Below, piece after piece: positions 17,247 to 23,536 of a DNA stretch of 36,656 nucleotides. The notes beneath the pieces were generated by a model. That model saw nothing but the letters and a program-made list of their open reading frames with translations, did no database searches and was not told where the DNA came from. Both the position numbers and the translations under genes were made by a program. Location: positions 1 through 36,656 of the forward strand of contig JBAWXE010000014.1 of NCBI GenBank assembly GCA_037144255.1, read 5' to 3'. Each line of letters opens with the position of its first letter. Position 1 is the first letter of the stretch. The DNA is from JBAWXE01 sp037144255 (GTDB taxonomy: Bacteria; Bacteroidota; Bacteroidia; Chitinophagales; Chitinophagaceae).

Positions 17247-18257
17247 ATGCTTCGTTTTCAACACATATCCCATTTATACGCACTGGCTGCATTACCATTA
17301 CTGGTATTGCTATTTGTATGGATGATCTATTGGCGAAATAAACAATTGCAGAAATTTGGAGATGAACGTCTCGTTAGAGAACAGGTAAGAGGTTTTATTC
17401 CGGGTCGTAGCGCATTCAAGTTTATTTTATTGTCTGCTGCATTAGTGACCTTAGTAATAGGCTGGGCTAACCTGCAAATGGGTGGTCGTGCAGAAAAGGT
17501 ACAACGCAAGGGCATAGACGTGGTAATAGCATTGGACGTTAGTAAGAGTATGCTGGCCAGAGATATACAGCCTGATAGGCTTACACGTGCCAAACAACTC
17601 ATTACTCGTATGCTGGAAAAAATGCAGAACGATCGGGTGGCATTAGTAGTATTTGCAGGTAGGGCTTATTTACAAGTACCACTTACAGTAGACTATGGTG
17701 CTATGAAGATGATGCTGCAGAATGTAAGACCCGATATGATACCTACACAGGGTACAGAATTTGGCGAGGCTATCAGTCAATCTTTAAAAGCATTTACACA
17801 ACAAGAAAGAAAATATAAATCATTAGTTATTATATCTGATGGTGAGGATCATGACGAGAAGGCCATGGAGCAAGTGAAAGAAGCGGCCGAAACTGGTGTT
17901 GTCATACACACTATCGGTATCGGCTCACCACAAGGTGCTACTTTATACGATCCTATTACCAAAGCTGATAAACTGGACGAGAATGGTAATCCAGTCATCA
18001 GCAAGCTCAATGAAGCAGAATTGCAATCTATAGCTGGTGCAGGGCATGGTACTTATACTTTCCTCCGCAACACAGACGATGTAGCAGATAAGGTAATGGG
18101 CGAGCTGGAAGGCATGGAACAAAAGAATCTGGGTGCTATAGTGTTCACTGAATATGATAGCTATTTCCAGTATTTCCTGTTCATAGCACTTATTATATTG
18201 ATCATTGAATGGATATTACCGGGTTCAAACCTGAAAACTAAAACAAAGCCTGCATGA
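17247..18257 (+). CDS. batB: BatB-type von Willebrand factor A domain protein
   Basis: A 336-aa inner-membrane protein. Helices lie at about 11-29 and 58-76 and at the C-terminus (about 308-326), with a VWA domain from about 90 to 280. The metal-ion adhesion site is complete: D97-x-S99-x-S101 (DVSKS), T170 (TQGTEF) and D198 (SDGED). This architecture is that of BatA/BatB of the Bacteroides aerotolerance operon; the following TPR gene indicates BatB. The biochemical function of Bat proteins is unresolved; they are thought to act with MoxR ATPases at the membrane. No moxR, DUF58 or batA lies next to it here. It overlaps batC by four bases (ATGA). Confidence 0.87.
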   Translation: MLRFQHISHLYALAALPLLVLLFVWMIYWRNKQLQKFGDERLVREQVRGFIPGRSAFKFILLSAALVTLVIGWANLQMGGRAEKVQRKGIDVVIALDVSKSMLARDIQPDRLTRAKQLITRMLEKMQNDRVALVVFAGRAYLQVPLTVDYGAMKMMLQNVRPDMIPTQGTEFGEAISQSLKAFTQQERKYKSLVIISDGEDHDEKAMEQVKEAAETGVVIHTIGIGSPQGATLYDPITKADKLDENGNPVISKLNEAELQSIAGAGHGTYTFLRNTDDVADKVMGELEGMEQKNLGAIVFTEYDSYFQYFLFIALIILIIEWILPGSNLKTKTKPA

Positions 18258-19015
18258 CCGTACGTGTTCTCATATTGACATTTATTGTTGTAATGGGTAG
18301 TATTAATACACACGCCCAAGGTAACAGCCTAGTGAATCAAGGTAACAAGCTGTATGAAGAGGGTAAGTATAAAGAAGCTGCTGCCGCTTATCAAAAGGCA
18401 TTAGTAAAGAATCCTACTAACCTGCCCGGCATGTTCAATCTGGGTAATTCCCTGTATCAACAGAAACAATACGAAGCATCTCGCCAAGTACTTAGTGCTA
18501 CTGCAAAGAATGCTAAAGACAAGAACTCTAAAGCAAATGCTCAATATAATACCGGCAATACATACATGTCCGAACAAAAATGGCAGGATGCTATAGATGC
18601 CTACAAGCAAACACTGAAAAATAACCCACAGGATGCAGATGCCAAGTACAATCTGTCTTATGCAGAGCAGATGCTGAAAAAACAAGGCGGCGGCGGAGGT
18701 GGTGGAAAAGACAAGAATAAAGACCAAAAGAAGGATCAGCAAAATAAAGACCAGCAGAACAAGGATAATAAGCAAGATCCGAAGAATAAAGACCAACAGA
18801 ACAAAGACGACCAGAATAAGAACCCTGATCAGGATCCTAAGGATAATAAAGACCAGCAGGATAAAAAGGATCAGCAACCACAATCCCAGCCCAGCAAGCT
18901 TTCTCAGCAGCAAGCCGATCAATTGCTGAATGCACTCCAACAAGAAGAGAAAAAGCTTCAAGATAAGAAACAAAAAGAAAAGGGTACTGCTGTAAAGATG
19001 GAAAAAGACTGGTAA
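18254..19015 (+). CDS. batC: BatC-type TPR protein with K/D/Q-rich tail
   Basis: A 253-aa exported protein: signal peptide (about 1-22, ending THAQ), then three or so TPR units (about 25-145, with GNKLYEEGKYKEAAAAYQKAL and AQYNTGNTYMSEQKWQDAIDAYKQ), a glycine linker (QGGGGGGGKD), and about 75 residues of almost pure Lys/Asp/Gln/Asn. A final helix is rich in Gln and Lys (QQADQLLNALQQEEKKL). TPRs suggest a scaffold for the partner VWA protein. The ATG overlaps the batB TGA, so translation is probably coupled. The low-complexity stretch comes from imperfect DNA repeats of AATAAAGACCAGCAGA type. Confidence 0.85.
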   Translation: MTVRVLILTFIVVMGSINTHAQGNSLVNQGNKLYEEGKYKEAAAAYQKALVKNPTNLPGMFNLGNSLYQQKQYEASRQVLSATAKNAKDKNSKANAQYNTGNTYMSEQKWQDAIDAYKQTLKNNPQDADAKYNLSYAEQMLKKQGGGGGGGKDKNKDQKKDQQNKDQQNKDNKQDPKNKDQQNKDDQNKNPDQDPKDNKDQQDKKDQQPQSQPSKLSQQQADQLLNALQQEEKKLQDKKQKEKGTAVKMEKDW

Positions 19016-19238
19016 TTGAGGCCGTTTTACTATTTATTTCAGTATACTTTCATCATCAATATCAATATTCGCTTCCTGCATTTTTTTATATTCGAAAAGC
19101 TTCGTTTTTCAACACAATACATCCCTAGTTGTTAACAAGTTTTCAACATCTGTTAAAAAAAAGTTTCAATATTTTTTTTTAGTAGAGAAAATTCTTTTTA
19201 ATATTGTGATAGGATTGTACTTACTAACCCATCCTCAT
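19016..19238. other. AT-rich intergenic region with a TTGTTAACAA palindrome
   Basis: No gene is visible. The stretch contains a 10-base palindrome TTGTTAACAA at 19129-19138, followed by TTTTCAACA and GTTAAAAA repeats of the same half-site, then runs of A and T. A weak hairpin GAAAA...TTTTTC lies at about 19094-19110. It could be an upstream control region, but no clear TTG/TAnnTTTG promoter pair was found. Confidence 0.35.
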
Positions 19239-19277
19239 AAAAGTCCGGCAGCCCACAACACTCGCCGGACTTTTTTT
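19239..19277 (+). terminator. Rho-independent terminator upstream of the pseudouridine synthase
   Basis: Arms AAAAGTCCGGC (19239-19249) and GCCGGACTTTT (19264-19274) pair perfectly around a 14-base loop and end in a T7 run. The preceding annotated gene, batC, ends over 200 bases upstream, so either this terminates a long 3' tail or a short unannotated transcript lies in between. Attenuation of the downstream gene is also possible. Confidence 0.75.
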
Positions 19278-19327
19278 ATTTCACGAAAAGCTTTGCTGGT
19301 AGCGCACTTCAGAGGATCACTTTTTTC

Positions 19328-19915
19328 ATGCAACAATATTATCTTTTTTACAAACCATTTCAGGTGCTCTGTCAGTTTTCTCGCGAAGGAGAAAAAAAGA
19401 CTCTCGCCGACTATCTTTTTCATCTCCAAAAGGATATTTATCCTGCCGGAAGGTTAGATTTTGATAGCGAAGGTTTGTTATTACTCACTAATGATAAGGC
19501 ACTGCAACATCGTTTATTAGAACCTCGTTTTGCACATAAACGCACTTATTGGGTGCAAGTGGAAGGCATACCCACAGAAAATGCATTGCAACAACTACGC
19601 GATGGCGTGAATATCAGCATAGATGGCAAACCATATACTACCAAACCAGCCGAAGTATCACTTTTTACGGAAGACCCTATAGTAGTAGACCGCGATCCCC
19701 CCATACGCTATCGCAAGGAGATACCTTCACCATGGATATCACTCACATTGACAGAAGGTAAGAACAGACAAGTGCGCCGTATGACTGCAGCAGTAGGTTT
19801 TCCTACCTTACGACTCATACGTTACAGTATAGGAAAAATAACTATTGATGGCTTGCAAGCAGGCAAAATGCTAGAAATCAGTTCAAAAGAGGCCCAAATG
19901 TTACTTATTTCATAG
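19328..19915 (+). CDS. 23S rRNA pseudouridine synthase, RluE-like
   Basis: A 195-aa member of the RsuA/RluB/E/F family without an N-terminal S4 domain, like RluE, which isomerises a uridine in 23S rRNA. The catalytic motif is AGRLDFDSEGLLLLTND with Asp44. Other family segments are YYLFYKP at the N-terminus, RTYWVQVEG, and LTEGKNRQVRRM near the C-terminus. The ATG at 19328 starts right at the conserved first strand. The exact target uridine is inferred only from overall size. Confidence 0.88.
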   Translation: MQQYYLFYKPFQVLCQFSREGEKKTLADYLFHLQKDIYPAGRLDFDSEGLLLLTNDKALQHRLLEPRFAHKRTYWVQVEGIPTENALQQLRDGVNISIDGKPYTTKPAEVSLFTEDPIVVDRDPPIRYRKEIPSPWISLTLTEGKNRQVRRMTAAVGFPTLRLIRYSIGKITIDGLQAGKMLEISSKEAQMLLIS

Positions 19916-19953
19916 TATTTCACATTTTTTCATGGGTATTGCGTTGCGTTACT

Positions 19954-19961
19954 TATTTTTG
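19954..19961 (+). promoter_or_regulatory. Possible -7 element for adk
   Basis: TATTTTTG, matching TAnnTTTG, 27 bases before the adk ATG at 19989. It lies downstream of the alternative longer start at 19932, supporting the shorter protein. No well-spaced upstream TTG was found. Confidence 0.4.
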
Positions 19962-19988
19962 CGTTGTTATAAAATATTTTTTGCTCTC

Positions 19989-20570
19989 ATGTTCAATTTG
20001 ATTTTGTTTGGCCCTCCGGGTAGCGGTAAGGGTACACAGTCAGTAAATATCACACATACCTACAAGCTACAACACATTTCTACAGGCGATCTTCTTCGTG
20101 ATGAAGTTAGCAGACAAACTCCACTAGGGGTGGAAGCTAAAAAATACATGGACCAAGGTCTTTTGGTACCTGATGAAGTAGTGATAGGTATGATCAGCAG
20201 TAAGATCGATGAATCACCTAATGCCCGTGGCTTCATATTCGATGGTTTTCCACGTACCAAGGCACAAGCCGAAGCACTGGACAAATTATTAGAGTTCAAA
20301 CAAACACAGATACATTTAGTATTGGCACTGGAAGTACCTGAAGATGAACTGACCCGCCGCCTTGTAGGCCGCGGAGAAACATCCGGTCGCAGCGATGATA
20401 ATCTGGAAGTAGTAGTAAAACGCATCAAAGAATATCATGCCAAGACAGAGCCTGTAGCCGGTTATTATCACACACACGGTAAGTTGGAACGTGTGAAGGG
20501 CGATGGTACTATTGAAAACACATTCAAGCTTCTGTCCAAAGAAATTGAAAAATATCTGTTACCTGCATAG
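19989..20570 (+). CDS. adk: Adenylate kinase
   Basis: A 193-aa enzyme catalysing ATP + AMP = 2 ADP. The P-loop is GPPGSGKGTQ, the AMP-binding part is HISTGDLLRDEV and GFIFDGFPRTKAQAEAL, and the short LID is GRGETSGRSDDN. The lack of the long zinc-type LID marks the short form. ATG 19989 is chosen because it gives MFNLILFGPPGSGKGT with the P-loop at the normal position. The stop codon overlaps the GTG start of obgE by one base (TAGTG). Confidence 0.96.
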   Translation: MFNLILFGPPGSGKGTQSVNITHTYKLQHISTGDLLRDEVSRQTPLGVEAKKYMDQGLLVPDEVVIGMISSKIDESPNARGFIFDGFPRTKAQAEALDKLLEFKQTQIHLVLALEVPEDELTRRLVGRGETSGRSDDNLEVVVKRIKEYHAKTEPVAGYYHTHGKLERVKGDGTIENTFKLLSKEIEKYLLPA

Positions 20571-21574
20571 TGGAGAAAGGAAACGTCAATTTCGTTGATT
20601 ATATACGCATATTCACTCGTTCCGGTAAGGGAGGAGCAGGAAGTCTGCATTTCATGCGCACCAAATTCGATGCTATGGCAGGCCCCGATGGTGGCAACGG
20701 TGGCCGTGGTGGACATATCATACTGAGAGGTAACGCTCAGTTGTGGACATTGCTGCATCTGCGTTACTATAAGAATGTGCTGGCCGAAAATGGCGAGAAT
20801 GGTAGCAAGAACAATTCATCAGGTAAAGACGGTAAGGATATCATTATAGAAGTGCCATTGGGTACTATTGCTAAGGATGAAGAGACCGGTGAAATAGAAG
20901 CCGAAGTACTGGAAGATGGACAAGAAGTGATGTGGATGAAAGGTGGCCGCGGTGGACTAGGTAATGGCAACTTTGCTACACCTACCAATCAGGCACCTGA
21001 ATACGCACAACCCGGCGAAATGGGTGTAGAAGGATGGAAGTTCCTGGAACTGAAGATACTGGCCGATGTAGGATTAGTAGGTTTCCCTAATGCCGGAAAA
21101 TCTACACTACTATCTGTAGTAAGTGCAGCCAAACCTAAAATAGCCAATTACGCTTTTACCACACTTATACCACAACTGGGTATTGTGCCTTACAGAGATA
21201 ACAAGTCTTTCTGTATGGCCGATCTGCCCGGTATTATAGAAGGCGCAGCAGAAGGCAAAGGACTGGGACATCGTTTCCTCAGACATATAGAACGCAACTC
21301 CGTACTACTATTCCTCATACCTGCTGATAGCGATGACCATGCTAAGGAATTTGCTATACTGCTGAACGAACTGGAACAATACAATCCCGAACTGCTGCAT
21401 AAGAAGATCATCATAGCCATAAGCAAAAGCGATATGCTGGATGATGAACTGAAAGAAGCTATAGCTGCTACACTACCTAAAGAAGTGCCGCATATGTTCA
21501 TATCATCTGTAGCCAATATAGGGCTGGATAAGCTGAAAGACGCACTCTGGCTGGCGCTGAACGAGGATAAATAA
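20570..21574 (+). CDS. obgE: Obg GTPase
   Basis: A 334-aa ribosome-associated GTPase involved in 50S assembly and stress response. The glycine-rich Obg domain covers about 1-160 (SGKGGAGSLHF, GPDGGNGGRGGHI, KGGRGGLGNGNFATPTNQAP). The G domain has GFPNAGKST (G1), ADLPG (G3) and SKSD (G4). The start is GTG at 20570, sharing its G with the adk TAG; no ATG exists before residue 28, inside the Obg domain, so coupled GTG initiation is the simplest reading. It lacks the extra C-terminal domain found in some Obg proteins. Confidence 0.95.
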   Translation: MEKGNVNFVDYIRIFTRSGKGGAGSLHFMRTKFDAMAGPDGGNGGRGGHIILRGNAQLWTLLHLRYYKNVLAENGENGSKNNSSGKDGKDIIIEVPLGTIAKDEETGEIEAEVLEDGQEVMWMKGGRGGLGNGNFATPTNQAPEYAQPGEMGVEGWKFLELKILADVGLVGFPNAGKSTLLSVVSAAKPKIANYAFTTLIPQLGIVPYRDNKSFCMADLPGIIEGAAEGKGLGHRFLRHIERNSVLLFLIPADSDDHAKEFAILLNELEQYNPELLHKKIIIAISKSDMLDDELKEAIAATLPKEVPHMFISSVANIGLDKLKDALWLALNEDK

Positions 21575-21579
21575 CCCCC

Positions 21580-22236
21580 TTAAGGTTTTACGGCTACTAA
21601 TCTCAATTGCAGATTCACATCTGCATCTATGAGTTTATCGCCTAGGCTTTTATCACTATGGTAGCTCATACCCCATTGTGTACGGTCTATGATGAAACTG
21701 CACTCTACCATCAGCTGCGCATCGTGAAAACTAACATGCGCAGGGAATGTGATATTCTTCGTTACACCTTTCAGTGTCAGATTGCCCGATACCATATGTG
21801 TGGCATCTTTCATCCGTATTTCGTTGGTAGTACTAATGGCTTTCACCCCTGTTATCTCAAAACTACCGCTAGGGTATTTAGCTGCATCAAAGAAATTAGA
21901 ATCCAGCAAATGAGCACGTAGTTTGGCATTATTCTCACTATCGCCGTCATCAGGGTGCAGGGTATTGATGTCTATAGTAAATTTCCCACCTTTCAATTCA
22001 TTATTCACAGCAGATAATTGCCCCCCGCTCAGTGTAAAAGTACCATGATGTTGCCCAGTAGGTTTACTACCTATCCATTCTATATGCGTCTGTCCCAGAT
22101 CGGCAGTATAGAGCATACCACTAATGGCCAGCGGGGCTTGAGCATCGGTAGTAGTAGCCTTATCTACCTTGGGTATATGATGACAGGCAGTAAATAATAC
22201 TAAACAAGATATAAGCAGGAATAGGTATTGTTTCAT
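21580..22236 (-). CDS. YceI-family lipoprotein
   Basis: A 218-aa protein with a lipoprotein signal (MKQYLFLLISCLVLFTAC, Cys18), so membrane-anchored and facing the periplasm or surface. Residues about 43-215 form a YceI lipocalin-like barrel that binds polyisoprenoid or amphiphilic ligands: THIEWIGSKPTGQHHGTFTLSGG, NAKLRAHLLDSNFFDAAKYPSGSFE, VSGNLTLKGVTKNITFP, then RTQWGMSYHSDKSLGDKLIDADVNL. The ATG is at 22234-22236. It converges with obgE (5 bases apart) and is divergent from the rhodanese gene. Confidence 0.92.
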   Translation of the reverse strand: MKQYLFLLISCLVLFTACHHIPKVDKATTTDAQAPLAISGMLYTADLGQTHIEWIGSKPTGQHHGTFTLSGGQLSAVNNELKGGKFTIDINTLHPDDGDSENNAKLRAHLLDSNFFDAAKYPSGSFEITGVKAISTTNEIRMKDATHMVSGNLTLKGVTKNITFPAHVSFHDAQLMVECSFIIDRTQWGMSYHSDKSLGDKLIDADVNLQLRLVAVKP

Positions 22237-22255
22237 TCAGCTATGATTAACTTTG
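22228..22255 (+). promoter_or_regulatory. Predicted rhodanese promoter
   Basis: TTG at 22228-22230, 17 bases, then TAACTTTG at 22248-22255. It overlaps the start of the divergent YceI gene. The TTG at 22253 lies inside the -7 box, so the longer reading frame beginning there is unlikely. Confidence 0.65.
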
Positions 22256-22276
22256 GATAAATCCATATCAAATATA

Positions 22277-22573
22277 ATGCAACAGATCAATGCAGCGCAA
22301 TTGGCGCAATGGATAGCCGATAATAAAGATATAGTGCTGGTAGATGTGCGTGAGAAATGGGAACATGAGAATTTTAATATAGGTGGTATACTGATACCTC
22401 TTGGCGAACTGATGCTGCGCAAAGAGGAACTACCCAAGGATAAGACTCTGGTACTATACTGCGAAAAAGGCATACGCAGCGTAATAGCCATACAGCGACT
22501 GGAGACTTATGGCTACGAGGATATGTATAATCTGGCAGGTGGTATGAGTGCATGGAGAGAGTTTTCAATGTGA
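22277..22573 (+). CDS. Rhodanese-like domain protein
   Basis: A 98-aa single-domain rhodanese, the GlpE/PspE-like size, that transfers sulfane sulfur or binds persulfide. The active-site loop is YCEKGIRS with Cys62 as the predicted persulfide carrier. Family landmarks VLVDVREKWEHENFNIGG and NLAGGMSAW are present. No signal peptide, so cytoplasmic. ATG 22277 is preferred over the TTG at 22253 because the latter falls inside the promoter. Confidence 0.9.
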   Translation: MQQINAAQLAQWIADNKDIVLVDVREKWEHENFNIGGILIPLGELMLRKEELPKDKTLVLYCEKGIRSVIAIQRLETYGYEDMYNLAGGMSAWREFSM

Positions 22574-22693
22574 TAGATGCGGTAATGTGATAAAAAAAGT
22601 ATTGTGGGGTAATGTTACAAAGGCAGAGAAAAAAATTATAGCTATGAAAAAATTAAGTGATTGATAATGAATGAGTTGCAGGATATAGAGACT

Positions 22694-22738
22694 AATTGCA
22701 AGGGCTCGGGAGATTGCGGGTCAAGCCCGCAATGACAG
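22694..22738. repeat. Palindromic intergenic repeat, copy 1
   Basis: Contains the perfect palindrome ATTGCGGG-TCAAG-CCCGCAAT (22713-22733). A 20-base left flank (from 22694, AATTGCAAGGGCTCGGGAGA) matches 17 of 20 bases of a second copy beginning at 22819. The GC-rich element contrasts with the AT-rich surroundings and resembles dispersed REP-like elements of the GATTGCGGGTCAAGCCCGCAATGAC type. Confidence 0.7.
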
Positions 22739-22743
22739 CTTTT

Positions 22744-22793
22744 TTACCGATTTTTTACCGAACCGTTTCCGAAAATTACCGATTCTTTACCGA
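22744..22793 (+). repeat. Array of five TTACCGA heptamers on an 11-base period
   Basis: TTACCGA occurs at 22744, 22755, 22776 and 22787, with a variant TTTCCGA at 22766. Start-to-start distances are 11, 11, 10 and 11 bases, about one helical turn, so all five copies face the same side of the DNA. This is an iteron-like or operator-like layout. It is not coding and lies between two palindromic repeats. Confidence 0.75.
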
Positions 22794-22818
22794 TGAATAT
22801 TTTGCAATATGATGAACG

Positions 22819-22865
22819 AATTGCAAATGCTCAGGAGAGCTCTCCTAAAGTCGAGATGACGACCT
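22819..22865. repeat. Palindromic intergenic repeat, copy 2 (diverged)
   Basis: The left flank AATTGCAAATGCTCAGGAGA matches copy 1 at 17 of 20 bases. It then has its own perfect 14-base palindrome AGGAGAGCTCTCCT (22833-22846) followed by AAAGTCGAGATGACGA. The two copies start 125 bases apart and flank the TTACCGA array. Confidence 0.55.
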
Positions 22866-22972
22866 TAATCTGGTACAAAGATACGAAATTGGGGTAGGCG
22901 ATTCCAAACAATGGAGGGCATATTTTTTGGAGTAATGCGTATAGTGTTTACAAAATATATTAATTTTGATAC

Positions 22973-23211
22973 ATGCCAACCATATTAAGGAAAGATGGTT
23001 TCAGGTTCTTTTTTTATTCAAATGAGAATGATGAGCCTGCACATATACATGTACAAAAAGGGGATGCAGACGGGAAGATATGGTTATTGCCTAAAACAGA
23101 AATAGCCTATATGAATGGCACACCAATGCTGAGGTAAAGCAAATAACAGTGATTATTTTTGAATATTCAGAACAGTTTAAAGCACAATGGAATGAACACT
23201 TTGACCAATAA
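22973..23211 (+). pseudogene. DUF4160 gene interrupted by a frameshift
   Basis: The first frame (22973-23137) encodes 54 residues beginning MPTILRKDGFRFFFYSNEND and AHIHVQKGDADGKIWLLP, a clear DUF4160 N-terminus, but then stops early. Another frame continues EWHTNAEVKQITVIIFEYSEQF and KAQWNEHFDQ up to a TAA at 23209-23211, matching the expected DUF4160 C-terminus. Removing two bases in the short TATA tract near 23109-23112 would restore one frame of about 79 residues, the normal family size. It is a real frameshift or a sequence error. A TAATTTTG box (22961-22968) lies just upstream. The partner DUF2442 gene overlaps its end. Confidence 0.75.
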
Positions 23212-23503
23212 ATATGATACACTAGAACAGCTGATATATACAGAGGGTATAAAAATACAGGCTATAGATGTGCATGTAGATATGGATATGCTACTGATAA
23301 TATTAAATACAGGCTCTGTACTGAAAGAAAAGCTCTCAAAATATTTCTCTCTGAAAAATATAAGTTCTCAAGAACTGATGGATTATGAACTGACCGGTAA
23401 TGGTACAGGTATACACTGGCCAAAACTAGATGAAGATCTAAGCCTAAAAGGTTTTTTAAGAGACTCTATCAAAACCCAGATAATGGGTGATAAGGTAGCA
23501 TGA
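23192..23503 (+). CDS. DUF2442 protein
   Basis: A 103-aa protein. The C-terminal half carries the DUF2442 signature: IILNTGSVLKEKLSKYFSLK, then ELTGNGTGIHWPKLDEDLSLKGFL. DUF2442 and DUF4160 genes are often found side by side; a toxin-antitoxin-like role has been suggested for such pairs, but the function is not established. ATG 23192 is chosen: the frame's earlier TTG at 23159 lies deep in the DUF4160 gene. The start overlaps the end of the restored DUF4160 frame by 20 bases, as in a coupled pair. Confidence 0.85.
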   Translation: MNTLTNKYDTLEQLIYTEGIKIQAIDVHVDMDMLLIILNTGSVLKEKLSKYFSLKNISSQELMDYELTGNGTGIHWPKLDEDLSLKGFLRDSIKTQIMGDKVA

Positions 23504-23536
23504 TACGCCACGCTTAAACAAGCCCCACATACTTAT

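Noticed and set aside
18699..18929. Overlapping Arg/Lys/Ile-rich frame inside batC
   Set aside because: It is a shadow of the K/D/Q-rich repeat codons and has no start context.
19932..19988. N-terminal extension of adenylate kinase
   Set aside because: It precedes the -7 box at 19954-19961 and is unlike any adenylate kinase N-terminus.
22253..22276. Longer rhodanese start at TTG
   Set aside because: The TTG lies in the TAACTTTG box; ATG 22277 gives the normal domain start.
22668..22733. 22-codon ORF reading through the palindromic repeat
   Set aside because: The codons follow the repeat sequence, and no conserved or protein-like pattern is seen.
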